Shown piece by piece: positions 16,384-24,803 of a DNA stretch of 64,000 bases. The notes beneath the pieces are model-generated. The model worked only from the letters and a program-made list of their open reading frames with translations, ran no database searches and was not told the DNA's origin. Within the stretch, counting starts at the first letter, position 1; every line of letters starts with the position of its first letter. Position numbers and translations under genes: made by a program. Source of the stretch: Deltaproteobacteria bacterium (lineage in GTDB: Bacteria; Myxococcota_A; UBA9160; UBA4427); NCBI GenBank assembly GCA_029261835.1, contig JAJDAO010000068.1, positions 1 through 64,000 of the forward strand, read 5' to 3'.

Positions 16384-18786
16384 TCAAGCGCCTCGGGAAT
16401 GGCGCCGGGACAGCAGGATCATCAGGGCGGGCGCCACGGTCACGTCGGCTATGAAGGCAATCACAATCGAGCAGCTCGCTAGCAGGCCGAACCAGACAGT
16501 GTTGTTCATATAGGAGAGCATGAAGACCGCTGTGCCCAACGACAGGATCACCGAGGTGAAGAAGAGCGCGGAGCCCGTGGTCACGAGCGTCTCATGAACC
16601 GCCCGTCTCGCATCGCCCGTCTGCTCGAGATAGCGGTTGAACTTGTGCATGAAGTGAATCGTATCGTCCACCGCGAGGCCGATCAGAATGCCGCCGATCA
16701 GCAAGGTGGACGCGTCGAGTGGAATACCCGCCCACCCCATCAGCGCAAGGATGAGGTACACGGGGATCAGGTTCGGAATCAACGCGGCCAAGCCCCGGCG
16801 TAGGTCTCCCACCAGCAGCACGAGCATGGGGGCAATCACGACCAAGGCGAAAACGTAGGAGCGGGCCATGCTGATGATGACCGCCCTGAAGACGCGTGAC
16901 ATGAGGACGACGCCACCCGTGAACTCGAACTCCAGCCCGTCGCCCAGGATCTCGCGCAGACCCGCTTGAACCTGGCCGAAGAACTCGCGATACAGCATGC
17001 CGTCCACGATCGGTGTCCGGATTGTCAGTCGCGCCGTTCGGAACTGCGTGTCGGTGAAGTCGTCCAGGTCGTCCGAGCCACTGTTCTCGAATAGGAGAAG
17101 TTCCTGCGCGACCAGCCCGCGGTCTTCCGGCAGCACGTAGAACTCGGGGCGATTCTCGTTGAGCGCCCTGTGGGTCTCCTTGACGATGTCGACCAACGAG
17201 ATGGCCTTCTTGACCCGATGCTCTCCAACGCGGGTGGTTTCGCTGAATCGCATCGCCTCCTCGATACGTCGCAGGGTGTCGGGCTCCTGAAGGCCGTCTT
17301 CGCGCCCCGTGTGAACCAGGACTTCGAACCTTGCGGCGCCGTCGAACTCGCGATCCACCAGCTCGGCGGCCAAGCGCACAGGATCGTCCGCTGGAAACCA
17401 TCGGATCCCGTCGTGGGAGAAGTGCACCCGTAGCACCCCGCCGAGTCCGAGCACGAGCATCGCGGCGGCTGCGACCAGCACGGCAACCGGGTGCCCCGTC
17501 GCCACGTCAGCCACCTTCGCGAGCATGCGAACCGAGAAGTCGTGCTGCGCATCGACCCGCCGTCGGCCAGCACCCAGAGGTGTCAGAGCGAGCAGTGCTG
17601 GAAGCAGGACCAGGCTGTAGACCATGGCAAGCAGCACGCCGATCGGCGCGATCACGCCGAGCTGCGCGACGGGCGCCAGCTCTGCCACGCTGAAGCTCGC
17701 GAGACCCGCTGCCGTCGTCGCGCTCGTCATGACGACCGCCAAACCGGAGTGTCCCAGCGCATCGGTGATCGCCTCCTGCTTGGCCCTTCCCGTCGCCAGC
17801 CTTTGGTAGACGATCACGAGGATGTGGACCGAGTCGCTGATGCCCACCACGAGCAGGAATGCCGGCAGGAAGTTGAGCGTGATCGAGAAGGGGATATCGA
17901 GCAGCACCATCACGCCCATGGTCGAGACGAGAGAGCTGAGCACCACGACGAGCGGCAACACGACGCCGGAAAGCGTGCGAAAGAGGATCGCGAGCACCCC
18001 CGCGATCAGCAGTATCGAGAGCGGCAGGAAGACGAACACATCGCGCTGCAGCGTCTGCATCAACGCGAAGTCAAGCACCGGTCCGCCAGACACATGTATG
18101 AGCAAGTCGGCGGTGTCGTGGCGTTTCGCGACTCGATGAACGGCCGCGACCAGTTCACGAGTCTCTGCGTCCGTGAGATACTCGGCCTCCCCTTCGTCGC
18201 CCTCCCAGGAATCGTCGAAACCGGAGAGCACGCCATGCTGCGGATGCAGCGTGGAGTACGTATAGGGCTTGATGCTGAGAAGGGTGTAGTCGGCGTTCTC
18301 GCTGATCAGGGTGCCCACGTAGAGGGGGTTCGAGAGCACGCGCGCACGCAGGGCCGCCAGCTCGTCGTCACCGTGCGGCCAATCCTCCATGAGTTCCTCG
18401 ACGATGAACTCCTCGCCCTCGCCCCGGCTGTTGCGCGCGTTGATGAGGCTCGTGACCTCCTCGACGTAGGGCACCTTCGTCTCCAAGTCCCGATGCAGGG
18501 ATTCGAGCCGGCCCAGGAACTCGAGGTCGAAGATCTCCCGAGGTCGCACGATGACGGCAACACGGGGGCCGTCATCGAACTGTTTGCGAAACCGATCGAA
18601 CCGGAGTCGGTCAGGATCGTCCAGATGGAGAAAGGCCTCCGTGGAGTTGTCGACACGCAGCCCCGGCAGGAAGCTCCCCATCAGCCCGGTCAGCACGATC
18701 AGCACGCCAATCGCGATCCATGGGTTGCCGACGACCCCCCGCCCCCATGACTCGAAGCCCGCCTCGATACGCCCCCGTATGGTCAC
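16384..18786 (-). CDS. MMPL/RND family lipid exporter (HpnN-like)
   Basis: An 800-residue inner-membrane protein with about 12 helices and two large periplasmic loops, the RND/MMPL layout. Helix 1 (WIAIGVLIVLTGLMGSFLPGL) is followed by VDNSTEAFLHLDDPDRLRFDRF, then two sterol-sensing-like helix bundles (FLLVVGISDSVHILVIVYQRL and LLIGGILIGLAVDDTIHFMHKFNRYLEQTGD). Proteins of this type export or move hydrophobic lipids such as hopanoids, without a separate membrane fusion protein. Start: I favour the GTG at 18786; an ATG at 18822 would add 12 residues. A lipid-directed SDR lies downstream on the same strand. Confidence 0.85.
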   Translation of the reverse strand: MTIRGRIEAGFESWGRGVVGNPWIAIGVLIVLTGLMGSFLPGLRVDNSTEAFLHLDDPDRLRFDRFRKQFDDGPRVAVIVRPREIFDLEFLGRLESLHRDLETKVPYVEEVTSLINARNSRGEGEEFIVEELMEDWPHGDDELAALRARVLSNPLYVGTLISENADYTLLSIKPYTYSTLHPQHGVLSGFDDSWEGDEGEAEYLTDAETRELVAAVHRVAKRHDTADLLIHVSGGPVLDFALMQTLQRDVFVFLPLSILLIAGVLAILFRTLSGVVLPLVVVLSSLVSTMGVMVLLDIPFSITLNFLPAFLLVVGISDSVHILVIVYQRLATGRAKQEAITDALGHSGLAVVMTSATTAAGLASFSVAELAPVAQLGVIAPIGVLLAMVYSLVLLPALLALTPLGAGRRRVDAQHDFSVRMLAKVADVATGHPVAVLVAAAAMLVLGLGGVLRVHFSHDGIRWFPADDPVRLAAELVDREFDGAARFEVLVHTGREDGLQEPDTLRRIEEAMRFSETTRVGEHRVKKAISLVDIVKETHRALNENRPEFYVLPEDRGLVAQELLLFENSGSDDLDDFTDTQFRTARLTIRTPIVDGMLYREFFGQVQAGLREILGDGLEFEFTGGVVLMSRVFRAVIISMARSYVFALVVIAPMLVLLVGDLRRGLAALIPNLIPVYLILALMGWAGIPLDASTLLIGGILIGLAVDDTIHFMHKFNRYLEQTGDARRAVHETLVTTGSALFFTSVILSLGTAVFMLSYMNNTVWFGLLASCSIVIAFIADVTVAPALMILLSRRHSRGA

Positions 18787-18843
18787 GCCTGCCCCGTGGC
18801 ACTTAGAATATCGAAGCCTCATGATACCGGGCCGGACAACCCG

Positions 18844-20016
18844 TCACACCGAAGTGGCGTTCTCGACCGCTGCGCTCATCCGCTCGAGGATCTCCCGCAA
18901 GGTCTCAGGTGGCGTAGCGAAATTCAATCGCACGAAGTCGTCGGAGCGGCTGCCGAACTCCTGTCCGTCGCTGAGCGCAACACCGGCCTCCGAGAGAAAG
19001 AATGCGTGCGCTCGCGAGGGAAGCCCGAGAGCACCGCAATCGAGCCAGGCGAAGTAGCTGGCCTCGGGCGGGTGGAAGACAACGCCGGGCAGCTTCGCCT
19101 TCACGAACTCCGTCACCTGCATCCGATTGGCGTGCAGCTGTTCGACGATCGCAGCAAGCCATGGCTCGCCGCTGCGCCACGCGGCGAGGGTAGCCTCGAT
19201 GCCGAAGACGTTGGGAATCCCGAGGAGGCGAGCGGGGAAGACGCCGGTCTGGCGGGCCATCAGCTCCTCGGATCCGAAGTGGATCAGCGCACACTTCAGT
19301 CCGGCGATGTTGAAGGCCTTGGTCGCCGCCGTGAGCGTGACCGTGCGCGATGCGATCTCCGGGCCGAGTGACGCGAGGGGGATGTGCGTCCCGCCTTCGT
19401 AGAGCAGGTCGGAATGGACCTCATCCGACACGACGACGAGATCGTGCTCGAGGGCGAGTGCGGCGAGCCCCTCGAGCTCGCGGCGCTCGAACACCCGGCC
19501 CGCCGGGTTGTGCGGATTACAGAAGAGGATCATGCGGGTCCGGTCGTCGATCGCTTCTCGAAGGCGGTCGAGGTCCATTTCGTAGCGCTCGGGGCCGGCC
19601 ACGAGCGGGTTATCGACGAGACGGCGACCCAGCGCCTCCACGATCCGGAGAAAGGGGGGGTAGATGGGGGTCTGGATGACCACGCCCTCCCCCGGCGAAG
19701 AGAAGGTGGCCACGCTTGAAATCAAGGCCTGGATAAGATCCCCAACCGGCATGACGCGCGCGGGATCGGGATCCCAGGCGAAGCGCTCGTTCATGCGTTT
19801 CGCAAAGGCGGAGGCCAGGTCTTTCAGTGACGGCTCGCCTGGGTAGCCGACGTCTTCCCGCTCCAGGACATCGAGGATCGCAGCCTTGATGGGTGGGGCG
19901 ATCGGGAAGTCCATGTCCGCGATCCATGCAGGCAGGATCTCCCTGTCGAAGGAGGTCCACTTCGTCCCGCGCCTTCGGCGGAGCTCCTCGAGCGAGACGT
20001 CGAGACGAACGCTCAT
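18844..20016 (-). CDS. MalY/PatB-type PLP-dependent aminotransferase or C-S lyase
   Basis: A 390-residue fold-type I PLP enzyme. Segments: KWTSFDREILPAWIADMDFPIAPPI at the N terminus, FCNPHNPAGRVF, SDEVHSDLLYEGGTHIPLAS and TAATKAFNIAGLKCA, which carries the PLP lysine. This pattern is that of MalY/PatB proteins, which cleave cystathionine or cysteine conjugates and may also transaminate. The length is standard. It lies 13 bases after the stop of the DUF169 gene in the same direction, so the two are probably co-transcribed. Confidence 0.88.
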   Translation of the reverse strand: MSVRLDVSLEELRRRRGTKWTSFDREILPAWIADMDFPIAPPIKAAILDVLEREDVGYPGEPSLKDLASAFAKRMNERFAWDPDPARVMPVGDLIQALISSVATFSSPGEGVVIQTPIYPPFLRIVEALGRRLVDNPLVAGPERYEMDLDRLREAIDDRTRMILFCNPHNPAGRVFERRELEGLAALALEHDLVVVSDEVHSDLLYEGGTHIPLASLGPEIASRTVTLTAATKAFNIAGLKCALIHFGSEELMARQTGVFPARLLGIPNVFGIEATLAAWRSGEPWLAAIVEQLHANRMQVTEFVKAKLPGVVFHPPEASYFAWLDCGALGLPSRAHAFFLSEAGVALSDGQEFGSRSDDFVRLNFATPPETLREILERMSAAVENATSV

Positions 20017-20029
20017 CTTGTATCGACTC

Positions 20030-20830
20030 CTAGCGACCGCCGTAGCTCTGCGCCAGGCTGCTCAGCGGCGACTTGTCGAGGCCGTGGTTCGGGATGGGGT
20101 AGCGAAGCCCGTTCTTGCTGAGTGCCGCGAGTCCCTCGACGATCTGCGGGAGATAGCTCGGAGGCAGAGCGATGAGCAGCTCGTCGTCCTGCACGCCACC
20201 GAACTTCCGTTCGGCGTAGCACGGGATCGAGAGAGAGGGCTCGCCGGTCTTCAGCGCATTGCCCCAGGAATCGGCGCAGGCGCTCTCGCCGACACAGCTG
20301 AACGTGTACTTCTTGTAGTTCCGATGCTGGAGCCCGTTCATCAGCGTGATCATCTGCCCCGGTGTCCCGTAGATGAGGCAGATGTCCGGGTTGTCGATCC
20401 GACCCGAGGTCAGCGGCGAGACGACCAGCGCCTCGTACCCGCCGCAGGGCGCGCAGGACATCTCGCGTTGGTGCCGGGCGCTGCTCTCGAGATCGCCGTA
20501 CCAGACGCCGTTGAACATGTTGCCGCTGAGGAAATCCTCGTCTCGCGGGTGGAGCCCGACGACGGCTCCGCACTGCGATCCGACGAGGTTCTCCATCGTG
20601 ATCCCGATCGTGTAGCCGAGCCAGCGAGACTGGCCCACGATCTGGTCGGTCGCAAGCTTCTCCCCCTCGGCTGGCCGGCGCAGCCGGTGGATCTGCGCGA
20701 GCTCGCCCGCGTCCTCGAACCTCCTCATCCCCACCGGCGTTGCGCGCAGACGGAGGTACCGGTTCAGGGTGCCCACGAGCGCCGAGAAGTCGTACTCGGT
20801 GTCATCGTTCCAGCAATTCTTCGTGGTCAT
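20030..20830 (-). CDS. DUF169 family protein
   Basis: A 266-residue protein. The ATG at 20830 has AGGAGG about nine bases upstream. I recognise the DUF169 (COG2043) pattern: LRLRATPVGMRRF near the start, a mid-region CAPCGGYEALVVSPL, then YTFSCVGESACADSW, and SIPCYAERKFGGVQDDELLIALP at the C terminus. Several conserved Cys residues (in CAPCGG, CVGESACAD and IPCYAE) suggest metal or cluster binding. No activity is established that I know of. It sits directly upstream of the MalY-like gene and divergent from a secreted-protein gene. Confidence 0.8.
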   Translation of the reverse strand: MTTKNCWNDDTEYDFSALVGTLNRYLRLRATPVGMRRFEDAGELAQIHRLRRPAEGEKLATDQIVGQSRWLGYTIGITMENLVGSQCGAVVGLHPRDEDFLSGNMFNGVWYGDLESSARHQREMSCAPCGGYEALVVSPLTSGRIDNPDICLIYGTPGQMITLMNGLQHRNYKKYTFSCVGESACADSWGNALKTGEPSLSIPCYAERKFGGVQDDELLIALPPSYLPQIVEGLAALSKNGLRYPIPNHGLDKSPLSSLAQSYGGR

Positions 20831-20900
20831 CGTGCGCGATCCTCCTGGCAAGCCCGAAAGACGGGGTACCCGCTCTTGGCTATTGAATCACATGTAAGTC

Positions 20901-20930
20901 TGGTGGAAGCGGTGGGGGTCGAACCCGACG
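20901..20930 (-). other. tRNA 3'-end-like fragment
   Basis: On the minus strand these 30 bases read as a TTCGA-type T loop, a C-rich stem and CGCTTCCACCA, which looks like the T arm, acceptor strand, discriminator base and CCA of a tRNA. The T stem has two mismatches, and no matching 5' half (it should begin GGAAGCG) is present in the 70 bases beyond it. So this is a partial or decayed copy, not a working tRNA. Such 3' ends are left at integration sites of mobile elements, which is one possible origin; chance resemblance is the other. Confidence 0.35.
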
Positions 20931-21025
20931 CTTGTGTAACCGGAGGCGATGCGTAGCGCAACTCGTGCTTGACAGCGTGCCTCCCCGCGCATCCAATGAA
21001 CTCACACAGTCCGGAGAATACCGTG

Positions 21026-22717
21026 ATGCCGACGACCCGCGCCTTGCGGCATGCTCTCGCTCTACTCGCGGCGTCTGTGTTCCTGGCGCAATATGCGTCT
21101 GCTCAGTCTGTGCTGATCCTGGATCTCACCGTCTTCGGTGGCGCATCCAGCCTCGAAGCGGTGGAGGCCGCGGCCCTGGGTTTCACGGTCGACGTCGTGA
21201 ACGCTGCCACGTGGGGCGCTATGACCACTGCACAATTCCAGAGCTACGACGCCATCATCCTCGGAGATCCGCTCTGCGCAGAAGACGACACTCCCCTCGC
21301 CCCGGCAGTCGCGAATCGAGCAGTATGGGGGCCTGGAGTGACTGGGAACGTGATCGTCATCGGAAGCGACCCGGCGGTTCACCCTCCCAGCGGCGGCGAC
21401 ATACTCACCCGCTCTGGAATCGACTTCGCGGCTGCGGGAAGCACCACCGGCGCGTACATCACGCTCTCCTGCTACTACCGCTATGCGCCGTCCGGTACCC
21501 CAGTTCCGCTGCTGGACGTATTCGGTGCCTTTACCGTGATCGGGAAGAGCGTCGATGACGTACACATCGTCGCAACACATCCGGCTCTCAGTGGAATAAC
21601 GGACACGCTTCTCTCCGGCTGGGATCAATCGACACACGAGGGCTTCGAGTCCTGGCCGGGCTTCCTTCCGCTCGCTATCAACCAGGAGATCGGATCCCCC
21701 TTCGTGGCCTCTGACGGTACCTCGGGAGCACCCTACATCATCGCGCGGGGGGAGGGTCTCGTTCCGCTTGGCTGCCCGCCCGGCGGCACACTAATCCACT
21801 TCGAGACGCTGCCGAACGGCAGCGGAGAGATTTCGATCGGGTCGAGTTTTACGGATGGCGATTACCACATCACGGAAGATATTTCGGGACCCATGGCCAC
21901 CTATGCGTCGGATCACACGTTCTTCACTGGCTCAAAGGCGCTGCACGGCGACACACCCGTTCCCATCCTGCACATGACGCGCCTGGATTCCGGATTGTTC
22001 GACGTCTGCTCGATCGACCTAGGCCACTGGCCGTTTAGCAGCATCCAGAATTTGCTCGGGCACGCTGATACGACTCGAACGAACCAGGTCGCGAGTCAGT
22101 TCGTGACATTCGACGGTGAGTCCCGTTCTCCCAAGCACATCGAGTTGGACGGCTTCGATGGGATTCGTGGTTTCACATCGGAGGGAAACATCGTTAACTT
22201 CGGCGTGCAGTGGGACAATGTCTGCATCTGCGCGGGCGGGTGCAGTTGCCCCCCGACGGTCCGCACGATCTCCCCCGGCGTCTTCTGTGTCGCCGGCCCC
22301 GGGAACGGAAGCAACTTTTCCTGGTCACTGAATTCCCTGCCGCCGGTGCCCGTAACCGGACTCCCGGTCTTGTCTGCCGAAGGGCTTCGAGACGCATTCA
22401 TCACAAGCGTGAACACTCCGCCCAAGCCGGTCCCCGACCTCGTGGCGTCCGTCGCACCCGGTTCGGCGTGCTTCGCGCTCACGTACACGGCCGGCTTCCA
22501 GTTCTTCGTCGGTCCGGGGAGCGTGGCCACTTGTCTCGTGTCAGGCAACCCAGCGGGCTGCGCCTTCAACCCGACGATCTACGAGCAGCAGTTTCTCCCC
22601 CCGCCGGTCCGACTCGCGGCGCCCAGGGATTCTCTCCTGCTCGCGGGTTTGCTCCTGATAGCGGGTATCGCGGCCGCGGTTCGCATCGCTGCTCCGTTCG
22701 ACCGCGCGACCCGCTGA
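21026..22717 (+). CDS. secreted protein with divergent C-terminal sorting-like tail
   Basis: A 563-residue protein. Start chosen at the ATG at 21026 (GGAG at 21012), which gives a clean signal peptide (MPTTRALRHALALLAASVFLA, cleavage after YASAQ). No known catalytic domain is visible; there is a Cys-rich patch (CICAGGCSCPP) about residue 402. The last 39 residues carry Pro and Arg, a hydrophobic helix (SLLLAGLLLIAGIAAAV) and a basic end, which is the tripartite layout of exosortase sorting signals but without a PEP motif. An exosortase gene lies 2.1 kb downstream. Function unknown. Confidence 0.7.
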   Translation: MPTTRALRHALALLAASVFLAQYASAQSVLILDLTVFGGASSLEAVEAAALGFTVDVVNAATWGAMTTAQFQSYDAIILGDPLCAEDDTPLAPAVANRAVWGPGVTGNVIVIGSDPAVHPPSGGDILTRSGIDFAAAGSTTGAYITLSCYYRYAPSGTPVPLLDVFGAFTVIGKSVDDVHIVATHPALSGITDTLLSGWDQSTHEGFESWPGFLPLAINQEIGSPFVASDGTSGAPYIIARGEGLVPLGCPPGGTLIHFETLPNGSGEISIGSSFTDGDYHITEDISGPMATYASDHTFFTGSKALHGDTPVPILHMTRLDSGLFDVCSIDLGHWPFSSIQNLLGHADTTRTNQVASQFVTFDGESRSPKHIELDGFDGIRGFTSEGNIVNFGVQWDNVCICAGGCSCPPTVRTISPGVFCVAGPGNGSNFSWSLNSLPPVPVTGLPVLSAEGLRDAFITSVNTPPKPVPDLVASVAPGSACFALTYTAGFQFFVGPGSVATCLVSGNPAGCAFNPTIYEQQFLPPPVRLAAPRDSLLLAGLLLIAGIAAAVRIAAPFDRATR

Positions 22718-22765
22718 CCTCTTCTCCGATGGCCCCCGCATCGCCAAAGAGCGCCAGCAGATGGA

Positions 22766-23866
22766 CTATCCCCCATGTCCCGGCAGGCGACGCAACGCCA
22801 CCCCGTGCAGCAGTGCCACAAGAGCCAGCGCCGCGGAGAACCCGAGCAAGCCGCTCGGCTCGGGCACGGTCAGATTCAGCCAGCCGCGGTTTGCCGACGT
22901 TCCCGTGATCGATCGCGTGACGACCGCAGCGGAGACCAGCGAGATCGTCCCCACGCCAGCCACTCGCGCGTCGGAGCCGCTCAGTATGAAGACCTCATTG
23001 ATGGGACCCGTCTGGTCGGTGATCGAAACAGTGACTTTCCCGGTGGTCCAGGGTGCGCCGAAGCTGGTCGCAATGTTGCTGAGTCCCGCTCCGGTACCGA
23101 CGACGGACGTCGCGGTGATCAATCCATTCGCAATGGCGCGGACGTTGAACAGATTGGGCGCGGCGCCAACACCCGCGTTGGTTGAGAAACCGAACGTCGC
23201 ACCGGCGGCTGGGCTCGCGGGTGGCGTTGCGGGGACGACTCCCGCCAGGCAGGGTCCCGTTGCCCAGTCGCAGGGCGCCACGCCCGAGATGACCATGTGG
23301 ATCGCCGCGTTTCCGCCGATGCTGGCAACGCCTGGGCCACCGAATTGGTTTAGGGTCTTCGTGTAGCGAAACAGGCCCGAACCCAGAGGACCGGCCTGCG
23401 GGCCAGCGCAGCCCGGGTTGAGGCCAGGCGTGGGAAGCGGGCGCCCAGGGCACCATGTCACCGTAGCCGGTCCCAGTCTCCCCGCCTTTTGAAAGGTGAC
23501 CGCGGCTTTCGGCCATTTCGCGGAGAGTGCCGTTGACGCCTGGAAGACCTTCGCGTTGAAGAGGAAGATGGGAAGAGTCCTCTGGACCGCCGGGGCGGTG
23601 AGCTGATTCGGGGCGAAGGTCATCTTGACCGGGTCGGGGCCCAAAGTCTGCTGCACTGTGGCGTTGGCCGTCGCCCAGACGCGTCCGGTCGGGGCGGGCC
23701 AGGGCGTATGGGGTACCGCGCCGAGGAAGTTGCTGGGAAAACCGAATCCCAATCGCAGGTTTCCGGTGAGAGAGTATGGGGCGGACTGCACCGCCGGAAC
23801 GCCGCCCCACGCCACACCCAGAGCGAATCCGATAAGGCCGAGCCACAAACGCGATCTACTCTTCAT
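22766..23866 (-). CDS. PEP-CTERM sorting-domain protein
   Basis: A 366-residue secreted protein. The ATG at 23866 has AGGAG upstream. It starts with a signal peptide (MKSRSRLWLGLIGFALG...AVQSA) and ends with a canonical PEP-CTERM tail: VPEP at residues 334-337, a hydrophobic helix (FSAALALVALLHGVAL) and a basic RRLPGHGG end. The middle is low-complexity, rich in Ala, Gly, Pro and Thr, as is usual for these surface or matrix proteins. It should be recognised by the exosortase encoded at 24804-26405, cleaved near the PEP and released or anchored at the cell surface. Confidence 0.85.
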   Translation of the reverse strand: MKSRSRLWLGLIGFALGVAWGGVPAVQSAPYSLTGNLRLGFGFPSNFLGAVPHTPWPAPTGRVWATANATVQQTLGPDPVKMTFAPNQLTAPAVQRTLPIFLFNAKVFQASTALSAKWPKAAVTFQKAGRLGPATVTWCPGRPLPTPGLNPGCAGPQAGPLGSGLFRYTKTLNQFGGPGVASIGGNAAIHMVISGVAPCDWATGPCLAGVVPATPPASPAAGATFGFSTNAGVGAAPNLFNVRAIANGLITATSVVGTGAGLSNIATSFGAPWTTGKVTVSITDQTGPINEVFILSGSDARVAGVGTISLVSAAVVTRSITGTSANRGWLNLTVPEPSGLLGFSAALALVALLHGVALRRLPGHGG

Positions 23867-23916
23867 GATGCGAAACTCCTTGCGCGCCCTTCTGTTCTCG
23901 TGGCCATCCCCAACCC

Positions 23917-24462
23917 TCATGGATTGCGCGTCCTGAGCCGTCTGAAGCACGCGAGCCCCAGCAGCCCGGACAAGAGCAGAGCGAGTGCGAGCCCGCGAGA
24001 GTCAAGGGACAGCGGGGGCGGCCCCGCCGCGACCTGGCTGATGGTCGGGTTGAATGTCAACGTAAGCGGAAATTCCGGTACCGCTGGAGTGTTGTTGATC
24101 CCGAGCTTCGAACAGCTCGTAACGGTGAAGCAGGAAGTGGGGCTGGAGACCGAGGCGGTCACGCCCTCCGACGTCAGGGAATCGACGAATGCCGCGACGA
24201 TCTTCCACTCCGGATCGTTCGAGATCAAAGGGACGGCGGAGGCGTCTACTGTCGCCACCGCTGCCCCCACCCTCCAATTCCAGTCACTGCCGGTGCTCAG
24301 ACCAACGACACAGTACTTCCGAATCTGTGTGCAAGGACCGGCGGATACATCGGTGGCTCGAAGCGGCAAGCTGCAGACAGCGAGCAGCACAGCAGCGGAG
24401 AGAACCCGTCGCCACCAGGCGCGTCTGCGCGCAAGGGGGACTAAGAACTCGGCGTGTTGCAT
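23917..24462 (-). CDS. small secreted protein with sorting-like C terminus
   Basis: A 181-residue protein with a long Arg-rich signal region (LARRRAWWRRVLSAAVLLAVCSLPLRA). The C-terminal residues 148-181 read PPPLSLDSRG, then a Leu-rich helix, then CFRRLRTRNP. This matches the layout of variant exosortase tails (Pro-Leu-Ser, helix, basic end) rather than classical PEP. It contains paired Cys residues (CTQIRKYC and CFTVTSC) suggesting disulfides. It is encoded between the PEP-CTERM gene and the divergent exosortase gene, which supports its being an exosortase client. Function unknown. Confidence 0.65.
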   Translation of the reverse strand: MQHAEFLVPLARRRAWWRRVLSAAVLLAVCSLPLRATDVSAGPCTQIRKYCVVGLSTGSDWNWRVGAAVATVDASAVPLISNDPEWKIVAAFVDSLTSEGVTASVSSPTSCFTVTSCSKLGINNTPAVPEFPLTLTFNPTISQVAAGPPPLSLDSRGLALALLLSGLLGLACFRRLRTRNP

Positions 24463-24803
24463 CGGTCACTTCCTCATGCGGGGGCGACCGGCAAGCTCAC
24501 GTCGCCGTTCGACCGGCGCTCGAAATCGAGCCCGTACTGCGGCTCGGCGGCTCTCCAGAGCCCGCTACTGCAGACACAGTAGAGAGCGACACGATAGAAT
24601 CTCATTATCACAATCGGCCAGCTTCCAGGTCAAGCAGATTGTTGCGCCGATGACCAGCTCTTGTCGTCCCGGCCGAAGAGCCTGCTCGCCATCGCGACTC
24701 AGGACCTGTGCTAGCGTTAATTCGCTGTGGACCAGAAACCTCTCGGACTATCCAGAGCATCCCAAGCTTGAGTGATGGGGCGGGGCAGTTTAGACACAGC
24801 GTC
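24463..24803. other. 341-base divergent gap, exosortase / secreted protein
   Basis: This gap separates the small secreted protein gene (minus) from the exosortase (plus). A locally AT-rich patch around 24590-24615 is the most likely promoter area, but I cannot fix -35 and -10 boxes with confidence. No small gene is supported here; an open frame from a GTG at 24708 merely extends the exosortase frame upstream and lacks protein-like composition. Confidence 0.4.

Noticed and set aside
20901..20990. A complete tRNA or selenocysteine tRNA gene
   Set aside because: Only the 3' part is present. No 5' acceptor strand, D arm or anticodon arm can be folded, and the T stem has mismatches.
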